Assembly: GCA_024643595.1 (NCBI GenBank)
Contig: JAHEMS010000036.1
Span: 1-14,319 of the forward strand
Reading direction: 5' to 3'
Source: Bacteroidota bacterium
GTDB lineage: Bacteria > Bacteroidota > Bacteroidia > Cytophagales > Cyclobacteriaceae
DNA: 14,319 nt
Shown here: positions 1 through 8,008 of the stretch, in pieces
Position numbering within the stretch: the stretch's first letter is position 1
How the letters are laid out: every line of letters starts with the position of its first letter
The notes under the pieces: model-generated
Told to the model about the DNA's origin: nothing
Databases searched by the model: none
What the model saw: the letters and a program-made list of their open reading frames with translations, nothing else
Translations under genes and position numbers: made by a program

Positions 1-1016
1 AATCCATTAGCTTGAAATTTTTGTTGGAACGTCAACTTCACATAGGATACACTAAGCTGTGGACGATTGTTTATTGCCGTTGCTGCCGTTAGTCTAACCA
101 CTATTTTTCCATCAACACTAATATCGCTCCAGGTTAGAGGAAGGACCACCTTATTAGTTGCATATCCGTCAAATGTTTGAGCACTTACAGATCGTAATGA
201 ACTGATGGTTGGTCCAACAAATATTTCAAAGGTATGAGGTTGTTCATCCCGACCAACGATAAGTAATTCCATTTCAGGATTTCCCGAAATTGTTTCAATA
301 TTAATAATTTGATCAAGGTTATAATCTATGGACTGCCCCTGGCTGATTGAATTGCCCGTCCATCCTTCACCGGTATCAAAATATGTGTATTGAAGATAAT
401 CACTTTCCGTAAATCCTCCAGAATACTGGGTACTGTTAATAATAAGGCGTTGATCTAAATGGAATACTTCTTTAGGAAGGTTATCAACATTTACTTCATC
501 GAAAGTAGTAATTCTCTTACCTGGTGTAGCGCCAAGGTTCCAGGTTAGAAAATAAGAGGTAGTGTCACTGAATAAATTATATAAATCATGCGGCTGAGCA
601 GTGCTCGGTTTATACAAACGTTTGTCAAGCGTTCCGTCATTGACTTGTCCATAAAATTCAATGTAATCTGAAGGGTCAAGTGAAGCATCCGATTGACCCT
701 CCACTGAAATCGATTGCTCCTTACCGCGGTGAAAAATCTGAATCAACCGTGGGTCAATCGAACCAACCGGGACACCCGCATTTTGCAGGTCTGAATAGGT
801 CAATCGATAAATACCATTTTTAGCAGTCTGAATTTTAAAGTATTGCTGGCTAAAATTTATCCATTCATTTTGATACTGAGCAGTAGCTAAAGGAAACGTG
901 GATAAAATGAAAAGCGCAGTCCAACAGATAACTCGCCTAATTTTTATCAATTTTGCGTCACTTTTAAAACGAATAAATCGGTTAGAAATAATCTCCCAAG
1001 AAATAGATTTATCCAT
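1..1016 (-). CDS. PorU2-like type IX secretion-associated protein, N-terminal part (C-terminus beyond left edge)
   Basis: An open frame reads from an ATG at 1016-1014 to the left edge, giving about 338 residues without a stop. A long positively charged N-region is followed by a hydrophobic signal-peptide core around residues 30-46 ending in ATAQ, so the protein is exported. The mature start (residues ~47-110) contains EWINFSQQYFKIQTAKNGIY and later DPSDYIEFYGQVNDGTLD, a pattern I associate with the N-terminal domain of Bacteroidota C25 (gingipain-like) proteins annotated as putative type IX sortase PorU2. The peptidase domain that would prove this lies outside the window. Family assignment is from recalled motifs. 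The alternative is another C25-type secreted peptidase, or PorU itself. The gene is divergent from the acyltransferase at 1164 and has a good -7 element at 1032-1039. Confidence 0.7.
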   Translation of the reverse strand, partial: MDKSISWEIISNRFIRFKSDAKLIKIRRVICWTALFILSTFPLATAQYQNEWINFSQQYFKIQTAKNGIYRLTYSDLQNAGVPVGSIDPRLIQIFHRGKEQSISVEGQSDASLDPSDYIEFYGQVNDGTLDKRLYKPSTAQPHDLYNLFSDTTSYFLTWNLGATPGKRITTFDEVNVDNLPKEVFHLDQRLIINSTQYSGGFTESDYLQYTYFDTGEGWTGNSISQGQSIDYNLDQIINIETISGNPEMELLIVGRDEQPHTFEIFVGPTISSLRSVSAQTFDGYATNKVVLPLTWSDISVDGKIVVRLTAATAINNRPQLSVSYVKLTFQQKFQANG

Positions 1017-1031
1017 AATAATTTCCAGTCT

Positions 1032-1039
1032 CAAAAATA
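1032..1039 (-). promoter_or_regulatory. Candidate Bacteroidota -7 promoter element for the PorU2-like gene
   Basis: Read on the minus strand this is TATTTTTG, an exact match to TAnnTTTG, placed 15 bases before the ATG at 1016. The leader would therefore be very short. I do not see a convincing -33 TTTG at the expected distance, so this is one half of a promoter only. Confidence 0.35.
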
Positions 1040-1163
1040 CGATAATACACCTGAATGATTAATATTAAATAAAAGCATTTGGTAACATTATTTCGTTTCT
1101 CACAATTAAGCATATGAAAGATGTATTTTGTAATTATATTTTTTCCAACGTTCTTCACAAAGT

Positions 1164-2246
1164 ATGGATATGGAAAAATCACAGCGCATTTTTCCTGCTT
1201 TGACAGGTATTAGGGCAATTGCCGCTTATCTGGTTTATGTTAATCACACCAATCCATTTACAGCAGAACGCTTTGGTAATTTTATTCATCAATTGGTTAA
1301 CCAATTTCATATTGGTGTGAGTATATTTTTTGTGCTCAGTGGATTTCTTATAACACTCCGTTATTATGATTCATCGGTCCTAAATGGTTCATGGATAAGA
1401 AAATACATTCAAAACAGAATTGCCAGGGTTTATCCCATGTATTTTATACTCACCTCTTTCACCCTTATTATTCTCATCCTGCAAAACCGTGAAGGTCAAC
1501 ATCCCATGTTTACCTATATCATGAACATAACTTTTCTGAAGGGGTTTTTTGATGATTTTAAATTTACTTTGATCGCGCAAGGCTGGAGTTTGACAGTCGA
1601 GGAATGCTTTTATTTTTCCGCTCCGTTGTTGTTTATTGGTTTCCGAAAAAGTAAATGGTCGATCTTTTTCTTCACTGGTATATTCTTTACAATCGGTCTT
1701 CTTCTGGTGGTTACATTTTCGGATGTTAACTTTTATGGATTTTTCAGTAGTTATTCATTTTTGTTTACCTATACCTTTCCAGGGAGATGTATTGAATTTT
1801 TTATGGGAGCGAGTCTTGTTATTTTATTTCAATCCAAATTCAAGCAAGAAAAGCAAGGCATTTTTTTTACCTGCACAGGTGGAACGTTGATGATTTTCCT
1901 TGTCATACTGATGACCTCATTAAACATGTCAGACAAGACTTTCTTGTCTACCATTCAGAAAATAATAACAAGTAATTTTCTTCTTCCCGCTGGGATTATT
2001 GTCTTTTTTTATGGACTTATAACTGAACAGACACTAGTTAAAAAAATCCTTAGTTCATCGCTTTTTTTAATGTTAGGTAAATCTTCCTATACTTTTTACC
2101 TGATCCATCTGGGGGTGATTTATTCCTTCATAAATAGCTATTTGCCAAATGATTTCTTGCTTACATTTTTTTTAATAAACCTCATTTCAATTGGTCTTTG
2201 GTATTCTTTGGAGGAGCCTTTGAATCGGCTTATTAAAAATATATAG
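1164..2246 (+). CDS. Acyltransferase 3 family integral membrane protein (OafA/YrhL-like)
   Basis: This 360-residue, very hydrophobic protein matches the usual size of a stand-alone acyltransferase-3 membrane domain with about ten helices. The family transfers acetyl or other acyl groups to sugars of surface polysaccharides or glycolipids at the inner membrane. Visible signatures are the opening FPALTGIRAIAA, the R-x10-H motif (R17 to H28), FFVLSGFLIT near 55-64, RIARVYPMY at 85-93 and WSLTVEECFY near 141-150. The start could be ATG 1164 or ATG 1170, two codons later. No glycan cluster surrounds it, so the substrate cannot be inferred. The gene is AT-rich with several T7-T8 runs, mostly explained by phenylalanine codons in helices. 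It is divergent from the PorU2-like gene and not obviously in an operon with padR. Confidence 0.88.
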   Translation: MDMEKSQRIFPALTGIRAIAAYLVYVNHTNPFTAERFGNFIHQLVNQFHIGVSIFFVLSGFLITLRYYDSSVLNGSWIRKYIQNRIARVYPMYFILTSFTLIILILQNREGQHPMFTYIMNITFLKGFFDDFKFTLIAQGWSLTVEECFYFSAPLLFIGFRKSKWSIFFFTGIFFTIGLLLVVTFSDVNFYGFFSSYSFLFTYTFPGRCIEFFMGASLVILFQSKFKQEKQGIFFTCTGGTLMIFLVILMTSLNMSDKTFLSTIQKIITSNFLLPAGIIVFFYGLITEQTLVKKILSSSLFLMLGKSSYTFYLIHLGVIYSFINSYLPNDFLLTFFLINLISIGLWYSLEEPLNRLIKNI

Positions 2247-2261
2247 TTAATTATTAATTTT

Positions 2262-2286
2262 TAAATACTTGTATATCAAGTATTTA
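2262..2286. promoter_or_regulatory. Perfect 10-bp inverted repeat, candidate PadR operator
   Basis: TAAATACTTG, five bases TATAT, then CAAGTATTTA form a perfect dyad centred on 2274. It lies 93 bases before the PadR start codon. Neither side is followed by a T run and the stem is AT-rich, so an intrinsic terminator for the acyltransferase is less likely than a protein-binding site. PadR proteins bind dyads as dimers and often repress themselves. Binding here is an inference. Confidence 0.45.
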
Positions 2287-2312
2287 TAAAAAATTTGATT
2301 ATTTATCCATCC

Positions 2313-2335
2313 AGTACTTGGCCATACATAGTACT
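2313..2335. promoter_or_regulatory. Second dyad (AGTACT-N11-AGTACT), candidate PadR operator
   Basis: Two copies of AGTACTT start at 2313 and 2330. Because AGTACT is its own reverse complement, they also form an inverted repeat centred on 2324, fifty bases from the dyad at 2262-2286, with which it shares TACTTG. It overlaps the putative -35 at 2319, as a repressor site would. Confidence 0.4.
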
Positions 2336-2347
2336 TTCACGTATAAT
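2319..2347 (+). promoter_or_regulatory. Possible promoter of the padR-pspC operon
   Basis: TTGGCC at 2319-2324 and TATAAT at 2342-2347 are separated by exactly 17 bases, which would start transcription near 2354 and leave a leader of about 25 bases. The -10 is closer to the classical TATAAT than to the Bacteroidota TAnnTTTG element, so use by the primary Bacteroidota sigma factor is uncertain. Confidence 0.35.
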
Positions 2348-2378
2348 CACATGAGATCGGATCTTAACAAATGGATGT

Positions 2379-2714
2379 ATGAATCTTGAAAACACACAAG
2401 TACAGATGAGAAAAGGCATATTGGAGTATTGCATCCTGCATATAATTTCACGCGGTGAAGTGTATGCTTCAGACATGCTGGATGAATTAACAGCAGCCAA
2501 AATGATTGTGGTAGAAGGCACCTTGTATCCACTTCTCACCCGATTAAAAAATGCGGGATTGTTGGAATACAAATGGGTGGAATCAAAATCGGGGCCACCC
2601 CGGAAATATTATAAATTGACAGACGAAGGTGATAAATTTCTGAAAGGGTTAAGCGAAACCTGGGAAGACCTTGTTCACTCAACACAAATGATCATATCAA
2701 AATCCAATAGCTAA
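2379..2714 (+). CDS. PadR family transcriptional regulator
   Basis: This 111-residue protein is a compact PadR-type winged-helix regulator of the short subfamily with one C-terminal helix. The start NTQVQMRKGILEYCIL, the segment SRGEVYASDMLDEL, VEGTLYPLLTRLKNAGLL (the recognition helix and wing lead-in, ~48-65) and SGPPRKYYKLTDEG (wing, ~74-87) are family signatures. ATG 2379 is chosen because upstream ATGs at 2351, 2371 and 2375 are out of frame and the family N-terminus begins here. The gene lies 33 bases before the PspC gene and is probably co-transcribed with it. This PadR plus PspC-domain pairing is common in Bacteroidota, where the PadR presumably represses its own operon. The inducer is unknown. 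Confidence 0.93.
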   Translation: MNLENTQVQMRKGILEYCILHIISRGEVYASDMLDELTAAKMIVVEGTLYPLLTRLKNAGLLEYKWVESKSGPPRKYYKLTDEGDKFLKGLSETWEDLVHSTQMIISKSNS

Positions 2715-2747
2715 CTTACTAACCCTGCTCATAACGATCGTTCGAAT

Positions 2748-5144
2748 ATGAAAAAAAATATCAGTATCAACATCAGCGGCATCATCTTTCACATTGAGGA
2801 AGACGGGTACGAAACTCTTCGCAAATACCTTGATTCTATTAAACGCTACTTTGCTTCTTTTGAAGACAGCAGTGAAATTCTTATTGACATTGAGAGTAGA
2901 ATTGCTGAAATATTTTTGGCTAAACTTAATGAAGGTAAACAGGTAATCACGGCGGAAGATGTGAATAGCCTGATTGCCACCATGGGTAGCGTAAATGACT
3001 TTAAGGCAGCCGAAGAACAGGAATTGGTATCCAATGAATTTGCTTCAGAAGATAGTAAGAGTAAAAGTCAGTCTTCAGGGAATGCACGGGAAGCATCCAA
3101 AAAACTTTTCAGAGATCAAAAACGAAAAATAGCAGGAGGTGTCTGTGCTGGATTGGCCCACTATTTTAATATTGATCCGGTATGGCCCCGATTACTGTTC
3201 GCATTACTTGTTTTAGGAAGTTATGGAAGTCTTCTCATCGTCTACATTATTTTATGGATTGCACTACCTGCTTCTGAGGAATTGGTCGAAGAAGCCTCAG
3301 TAAAGAAAATGTATCGCGACAGCGAAAAGAAAGTGATCGGTGGAGTGGCCAGTGGTGTGGCGGCCTTCTTTGGCGTTGATATCGCCATGATCAGAGTTCT
3401 GTTTGTAATCTTTGCCATATTCGGAGGTTTAGGCCTTCTGGTTTATATTATCATGTGGATCGCTTTGCCCGAAGCAAAGACCATTACAGAAAAGATGAAA
3501 ATGCAGGGCGAACCAGTTACTCTTTCAAATATTGAATCCTCCGTTAAGAAAGGCCTTAATGAAAAAGAAGATCAAGAAGAAAGCGTGTTAACAAAAATAG
3601 TTCTATTCCCCTTTCGTCTTATCGCCATGATTATCAATGGTGTGGCGAAAGTGCTTGGACCTGTATTTAAAGTTAGCATCGACGTACTACGCATGTTTAT
3701 CGGAATCGTAATAACCCTATCTGGCCTTGCTATGTTCATTTTTATTCTCATTGGTGCCGGCTTGGTATTTGGATTCATTTCCTTGTCAGCACTACCATCC
3801 TGGTGGGATATTCCAATAAGTGAAATCGGCTTCCCCCTCGAGGCATTTAGAAACAGTTTCCCTACATGGACTATTTTCTTTGCCTTTATTATGGCCATTA
3901 TTCCTGCTTTGTTCATTATACTCATAGGTAATTCCATCATTGCAAAAAGAGTAATATTTAATCCGCTCATGGGCTGGTCAATGTTTGTATTGTTTTTCAT
4001 TAGCGTAGGTGTATTAAGTTTTAGCATTCCTCAAATTGTGTATGCCTTCAAGGAAGAAGGTGATTACCGAATTGAAAAAACCTTCCCTCTGAATGGAAAA
4101 ATTCCAGTCTTTAGAGTTAACGAAGTGGGACTTGATGATTATGATGTAACTTCAATCACTATCAAAGGCTATGAAGGCAATGAGTTAAAACTAGTACAAC
4201 GATTTGAAGCGCAAGGTAATACTCGCAAAGTGGCGGGTGAAAATGCTCGTATGATCGATTACAACGTGACGCAAAACGATAGTATAATCACATTCGACTC
4301 AAACATTACATTTAAAAAAGATGCCAAATTCAGGGCGCAACGACTGGACATGGATCTGTTTATACCTTACAACACACTATTTGTGGTAGAAGAAGCAACC
4401 TGGAGAATGATTGACAATAACTACCGAGATTATGATGGGTACAGAGACTCGAATTTTAACAAGACCTGGAGAATGACCAAGGATGGTTTTGAATGTGTAA
4501 ACTGCGAAGAGCCATCTGAAAGAAAAGTTCGTGAGATTAATGATCAATTTGGATTGGATGACTTCACCTCTGCCGATTTATCAGGATACTTAGATGTGAG
4601 AATTGAGCAGGGAGATGTTTATTCCGTTCAAATGGAAGGGGCAGATATCGAAAAGAAACGATATAAAGTGTATCGTGATGATAAAAACCTGGTTGTCGAA
4701 TATAAAAACGATGATAAATTCTTTTGGAAAAAAGACTTGTTTGAGGATAACAAAGTGAAAATCAGGATTACCATGCCAGAACTCAAGGAATTGAATATGA
4801 AAGGTGCCGGAAACCTTAAGTTCTCCGGTTTCCGGGAACAGGATATTGAAATAAAGTTGACCGGTGCAGTTAACGCTGAAGGCGATATTTATGCCGAGAA
4901 TCTTTCAGCTGACCTAACCGGTGCCTCCACCCTTGAATTAAAAGGTAGTGGTCAATTTATGGAAGCTAATCTTACAGGGGCCTGTGGATTGAGAGCCTAT
5001 AATTTTGAAGTAAACCATGCCATCATTGATGTCCAGGGGGCCTCATCAGCAAAAGTATTTGCCAACAGTAAATTGGAAATTAAAAAGGGAGTTGTCAGTT
5101 CAGTATCGCATCGCGGAGACGCGGAAGTGATTAATAGAAATTAA
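2748..5144 (+). CDS. Tandem PspC-domain membrane protein with C-terminal DUF2807 (GIN) domain
   Basis: This is a 798-residue envelope protein. Residues 1-95 are a soluble, probably cytoplasmic domain (MKKNISINISGIIFHIEEDG). Two PspC domains follow at ~118-177 and ~187-242, each with the K-(R/V)-I-(A/G)GGV start and a hydrophobic helix ending LWIALP or MWIALP. Further membrane segments lie at ~315-347, ~373-400 and ~409-433. Residues ~440-590 are a soluble region with a CVNC pair near 583-586. Residues ~600-790 are repeat-like beta strands with LTGA-type turns, fitting DUF2807/GIN, an adhesin-head-like beta solenoid. PspC in enterobacteria is a membrane-stress sensor partnered with PspA/PspB, but none of those is encoded here. 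Function in Bacteroidota is not established; envelope-stress or contact sensing is inferred. It follows padR closely, so the two probably form an operon. Confidence 0.87.
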   Translation: MKKNISINISGIIFHIEEDGYETLRKYLDSIKRYFASFEDSSEILIDIESRIAEIFLAKLNEGKQVITAEDVNSLIATMGSVNDFKAAEEQELVSNEFASEDSKSKSQSSGNAREASKKLFRDQKRKIAGGVCAGLAHYFNIDPVWPRLLFALLVLGSYGSLLIVYIILWIALPASEELVEEASVKKMYRDSEKKVIGGVASGVAAFFGVDIAMIRVLFVIFAIFGGLGLLVYIIMWIALPEAKTITEKMKMQGEPVTLSNIESSVKKGLNEKEDQEESVLTKIVLFPFRLIAMIINGVAKVLGPVFKVSIDVLRMFIGIVITLSGLAMFIFILIGAGLVFGFISLSALPSWWDIPISEIGFPLEAFRNSFPTWTIFFAFIMAIIPALFIILIGNSIIAKRVIFNPLMGWSMFVLFFISVGVLSFSIPQIVYAFKEEGDYRIEKTFPLNGKIPVFRVNEVGLDDYDVTSITIKGYEGNELKLVQRFEAQGNTRKVAGENARMIDYNVTQNDSIITFDSNITFKKDAKFRAQRLDMDLFIPYNTLFVVEEATWRMIDNNYRDYDGYRDSNFNKTWRMTKDGFECVNCEEPSERKVREINDQFGLDDFTSADLSGYLDVRIEQGDVYSVQMEGADIEKKRYKVYRDDKNLVVEYKNDDKFFWKKDLFEDNKVKIRITMPELKELNMKGAGNLKFSGFREQDIEIKLTGAVNAEGDIYAENLSADLTGASTLELKGSGQFMEANLTGACGLRAYNFEVNHAIIDVQGASSAKVFANSKLEIKKGVVSSVSHRGDAEVINRN

Positions 5145-5200
5145 GTTTAAATCAACTATCAAAGTCCTTTTTTGGTATCTTTCATAACTGAATTCTCTTT

Positions 5201-6601
5201 ATGAAAGTAAGATTGAAATTTCTCGGTGCCGCGCGCAGTGTAACTGGCTCAAAATACCTTCTTGAAATTGACAACAAAAAAGTATTGATTGATTGTGGGT
5301 TATTTCAAGGCAAGAAAGAACTACGCTTACGCAATTGGGACAGGCTACCCATACCACCAGCATCGATCGACATCGTAGTTATCACCCATTCACATATTGA
5401 TCACATTGGCTATTTACCCAGATTAGTAAAAGATGGTTTTCATGGTCGGATCATTTGCACCCGGGCCAGCGAAGATCTTATGCGGATTATGCTGAAAGAT
5501 GCTGCAAAATTGCAGGAAGAAGAGGCAATCTATGCTTTCAAACGTGGGTATTCCAGACACAGTAAACCTGAGCCTCTTTTTACCATGGAAGATGCTGAAC
5601 ATGTTTTTGGTTTTGTTGATAGTGTTCCGTTTGAAAAAGAAGTAAAACTGCTATCCAACTTATCTTTAATCTTTTATAATGCAGGCCATATTCTTGGATC
5701 TGCTATTGCTGAATTAGTATTATCAGGAAGTGGAACAAAAAAGAAAATTGTTTTCTCAGGCGACCTTGGACGCTATGATGACCCGATAATGTATCCACCA
5801 AAAGCAGTTACTGAAGCCGATATATTGCTGGTTGAATCGACCTACGGAGACAGGCTCAACCCTATCAATCAGGTTGAAACAGACCTGGTAAAAATTATCA
5901 ATGACGCCTATCAACGTGATGGCGTCATTCTTGTTCCGGCCTTTGCCGTTGGGCGTACCCAGCTATTGATTTATTATTTCCACCACCTCATGGAAAAAAA
6001 GCTTATCCCAACAATTCCTATTTACATAGACAGCCCCATGGCCATAAACGTTACTGATTTATATGAGCGCCACGCAAATCAACACAAAATAAAAGTCGTG
6101 CATGATGACGGAAAATTAATTAGCATTTTCGATGATGTTCAGATACATTTTTGCTTATCAGCAGAAAGTTCAAAGGCGCTTAATGATTTAAAGAAGTCCT
6201 GTATTATAATTTCTGCTAGTGGCATGGCTACGGGTGGAAGAATATTGCATCATTTATACCACCGTTTACGAAAGGAAAGTGATACTGTTCTTTTTGCAGG
6301 ATATCAGGCAGAAGGTTCGCGCGGTAGAAGAATTCTGGAGGGTGAATCCACCATTAAAATATTTGGGGAGCATGTCCCTGTTAAATGTCAGGTAAGTGTG
6401 ATCAATGGGCTTTCGGCGCACGCTGATCAAAGTGAATTGCTTCGATGGCTGAGCAACTTTCAAGATAGTCCCAAAATGACATTTATCACTCATGGTGAAA
6501 TACGTTCTGCCACTACTTTATCCATGAAAATTGAGGAAATGGGATGGAAACCCATTATTCCTGAATACCTTGAAAGTTTCGAACTTTTTAATGGTCTTTG
6601 A
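5201..6601 (+). CDS. MBL-fold beta-CASP RNA metallohydrolase (CPSF-like exoribonuclease)
   Basis: This 466-residue cytoplasmic protein has every hallmark of the beta-CASP branch of metallo-beta-lactamases, two-zinc nucleases acting on RNA. The zinc motif THSHIDH is at 62-68, the third-motif histidine H163 is in NAGHILGSA, and D188 is in FSGDLGR. The beta-CASP insert includes ESTYGDR (212-218), VPAFAVGRTQ (245-254) and IDSPMAINVTDLY. ISASGMATGGR is near 337-347, GLSAHAD with H407 near 403-409, and THGE with H431. The length suits the stand-alone RNase family (for example Thermus TTHA0252) and not RNase J, which is longer and has a C-terminal domain. All metal ligands appear intact. The start ATG 5201 leads directly into the first strand (VRLKFLGAARSVTGS). 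The gene seems monocistronic; its RNA substrate cannot be told from context. Confidence 0.92.
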   Translation: MKVRLKFLGAARSVTGSKYLLEIDNKKVLIDCGLFQGKKELRLRNWDRLPIPPASIDIVVITHSHIDHIGYLPRLVKDGFHGRIICTRASEDLMRIMLKDAAKLQEEEAIYAFKRGYSRHSKPEPLFTMEDAEHVFGFVDSVPFEKEVKLLSNLSLIFYNAGHILGSAIAELVLSGSGTKKKIVFSGDLGRYDDPIMYPPKAVTEADILLVESTYGDRLNPINQVETDLVKIINDAYQRDGVILVPAFAVGRTQLLIYYFHHLMEKKLIPTIPIYIDSPMAINVTDLYERHANQHKIKVVHDDGKLISIFDDVQIHFCLSAESSKALNDLKKSCIIISASGMATGGRILHHLYHRLRKESDTVLFAGYQAEGSRGRRILEGESTIKIFGEHVPVKCQVSVINGLSAHADQSELLRWLSNFQDSPKMTFITHGEIRSATTLSMKIEEMGWKPIIPEYLESFELFNGL

Positions 6602-6689
6602 TAGTAAAATAAAAAGGCCTACAAAGCAATTCCAAATGCCGTTCTAAAACGGGAAAAGCTCAATAATTAAAACATTATTTTTTAATCGA

Positions 6690-6718
6690 TGCAACCCTGC
6701 CCATAGGTATTGCATCTT
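6690..6718 (+). promoter_or_regulatory. Candidate ECF-type promoter upstream of the sigma factor gene (autoregulation)
   Basis: TGCAACC at 6690-6696 resembles the AAC-containing -35 of ECF promoters, and GCATCTT at 6712-6718 a -10 with the TC core. GCAAC and GCATC are 16 bases apart, the usual ECF spacing. The same bases form an inverted repeat, GATGCAA (6688-6694) and TTGCATC (6710-6716). Transcription would start near 6724, before the ATG at 6737, supporting that start over the in-frame TTG at 6710. Recognition by the sigma factor encoded just downstream is an inference. Confidence 0.5.
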
Positions 6719-6736
6719 GTTATTGGATTTAAGCGA

Positions 6737-7306
6737 ATGGAATTTACAGTTTACCGCACAAAGGATATCGAATTGATTGAGGGCTGCAAGAAAAAAAACG
6801 GGCAGGCTCAAAAAGAATTATATACCCAATTTTCAGGCAAACTGTATGCCCTTTGCTGCAGATACATTCGAGAAAAAATGGAAGCGGAAGATGTACTGAT
6901 CATGGCATTCACAAAAATTTTGGATCGGATTGGTCAATATAAGGGAGAGGGAAGTTTTGAAGGTTGGATGAAAAAGATAGTTGTTAACGAATCGCTAACC
7001 TATTTAAGAAGAAACAAAAATATGTACCTGGAAACCGATATTTCAGCTGCTGACCGCGAACCTGATTTTGACAAACTGGAGAGTCATCTGCAGGCGGAAG
7101 ACCTCTTGAAGATGATTGAATCGCTTCCGGCAGGATACCGTGTCGTATTTAATATGTACGCAATAGATGGTTATTCGCACAAGGAAATTGCGGAACAATT
7201 GGGAATAACAGAAAATACCTCAAAGTCACAGCTAAGCCGCGCAAGAACAGCTTTACAAAAGAACCTGGCAGGATTAGAAAAGGATTTAATTCAAAAATCA
7301 ATTTGA
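6737..7306 (+). CDS. ECF-family RNA polymerase sigma factor
   Basis: This 189-residue protein has the two-domain layout of extracytoplasmic-function sigma factors. Sigma region 2 spans ~24-92 (AQKELYTQFSGKLYALCCRY, then EDVLIMAFTKIL and FEGWMKKIVVNESL), and region 4 spans ~122-175 (SLPAGYRVVFNMYAIDGYSH, KEIAEQLGITENTSKSQLSRAR, the -35-binding helix-turn-helix). It directs RNA polymerase to a small regulon in response to an envelope signal. ATG 6737 is chosen over an in-frame TTG at 6710 because the conserved region begins after it and the candidate promoter overlaps the TTG. It is followed two bases after its stop by the anti-sigma-like gene, so the pair is probably translationally coupled. 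No C-terminal SnoaL or CarD-like extension is present. Confidence 0.93.
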   Translation: MEFTVYRTKDIELIEGCKKKNGQAQKELYTQFSGKLYALCCRYIREKMEAEDVLIMAFTKILDRIGQYKGEGSFEGWMKKIVVNESLTYLRRNKNMYLETDISAADREPDFDKLESHLQAEDLLKMIESLPAGYRVVFNMYAIDGYSHKEIAEQLGITENTSKSQLSRARTALQKNLAGLEKDLIQKSI

Positions 7307-7308
7307 AT

Positions 7309-8004
7309 ATGAATAACCGCATCGACCAATTATTTAAAGATACACTCGGTGAGTACCATATTTCACCCTCAGAGGAAGCCTGGGGTAAAATTCAATCAGG
7401 ATTACCAAAAAAAAATAAAATGGCAATCACATGGAGGCTGGCAGCAGTTTTCGTTCTGTTTGCAATTCTTATGGGAAGCTGGTTCTTGGGTGATAACTCT
7501 ACGAGTAATGATCCTACTAAAGTTGTAACGACAAATAATATGGCTGTGCCTGATAAAAGTCAAGCTGCAAAATCGACTGAACCCGTAGTTGAAAGTGAAT
7601 CTCCAAAACCTAATCATCGTGCTAATGCGGCCAGTAGTAAAAAAATAATTGAAAGTCATGATGCTAACGAGGGGATAGAATATACTAAACAAAAAAATAT
7701 AGCAAGTAGAGATACCGAGATTGTAACTGATATTGACGATAGAGAGATTGCCGCAGCGACTATTCAAATCGTTCAAAAAGTAAAGGAAGAAAAACCAATT
7801 GTCATTGAATTTAGATTAGAACCGGTTTCAAAAAATGCTGTTGCTTCAGGCAATTTGGATATTGTTGAAAATTCAGGTTTAAAAAAACTACTTGAAGTGG
7901 CGAGGGAAGTAAAAAACGGAGATTCTGATCTGGGTGTTATTCGCGAAACAAAAAATCAATTATTCGCCCTTGACTTTAGAAAAGATAGACTAAAACGAAA
8001 TTAA
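7309..8004 (+). CDS. Single-pass membrane protein, probable anti-sigma factor partner of the ECF sigma
   Basis: This 231-residue protein has a short cytoplasmic part (1-38, with SPSEEAWGKIQSGLP), one transmembrane helix at ~39-60 and a periplasmic tail of about 170 residues rich in Ser, Asn, Lys and Glu. The tail ends with a predicted helix (~189-201, GLKKLLEVAREVKNG) and a closing motif TKNQLFALDFRKDRLK. Proteins of this build commonly sit directly after ECF sigma genes in Bacteroidota. It lacks a zinc-binding anti-sigma (ZAS) HxxxCxxC motif and no FecR domain is visible, so the anti-sigma role rests on position and topology. ATG 7309 is preferred over a TTG at 7303 overlapping the sigma stop. 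The OMP gene follows after 4 bases. Confidence 0.7.
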   Translation: MNNRIDQLFKDTLGEYHISPSEEAWGKIQSGLPKKNKMAITWRLAAVFVLFAILMGSWFLGDNSTSNDPTKVVTTNNMAVPDKSQAAKSTEPVVESESPKPNHRANAASSKKIIESHDANEGIEYTKQKNIASRDTEIVTDIDDREIAAATIQIVQKVKEEKPIVIEFRLEPVSKNAVASGNLDIVENSGLKKLLEVAREVKNGDSDLGVIRETKNQLFALDFRKDRLKRN

Positions 8005-8008
8005 TAAC

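Noticed and set aside
1861..2173. T7-T8 homopolymers in the acyltransferase gene (for example 1861-1868 and 2166-2173) as possible phase-variation tracts.
   Set aside because: They encode phenylalanine-rich membrane helices in an AT-rich gene and are short for slipped-strand switching; the frame is intact.
3572..4027. A 151-codon minus-strand open frame inside the PspC gene.
   Set aside because: It lies wholly within a well-supported coding region on the other strand and has no recognisable protein features.
5176..5183. TATCTTTC as a -7 element of the beta-CASP gene.
   Set aside because: Last base differs from TAnnTTTG and no -33 element is seen at a suitable distance.
6639..6652. CCGTT-N4-AACGG inverted repeat after the beta-CASP gene as a terminator.
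   Set aside because: Only a 5-bp stem and no following T run; could be chance.
6710..6736. Earlier TTG start for the sigma factor.
   Set aside because: It overlaps the candidate ECF -10 element and would add residues before the conserved region.
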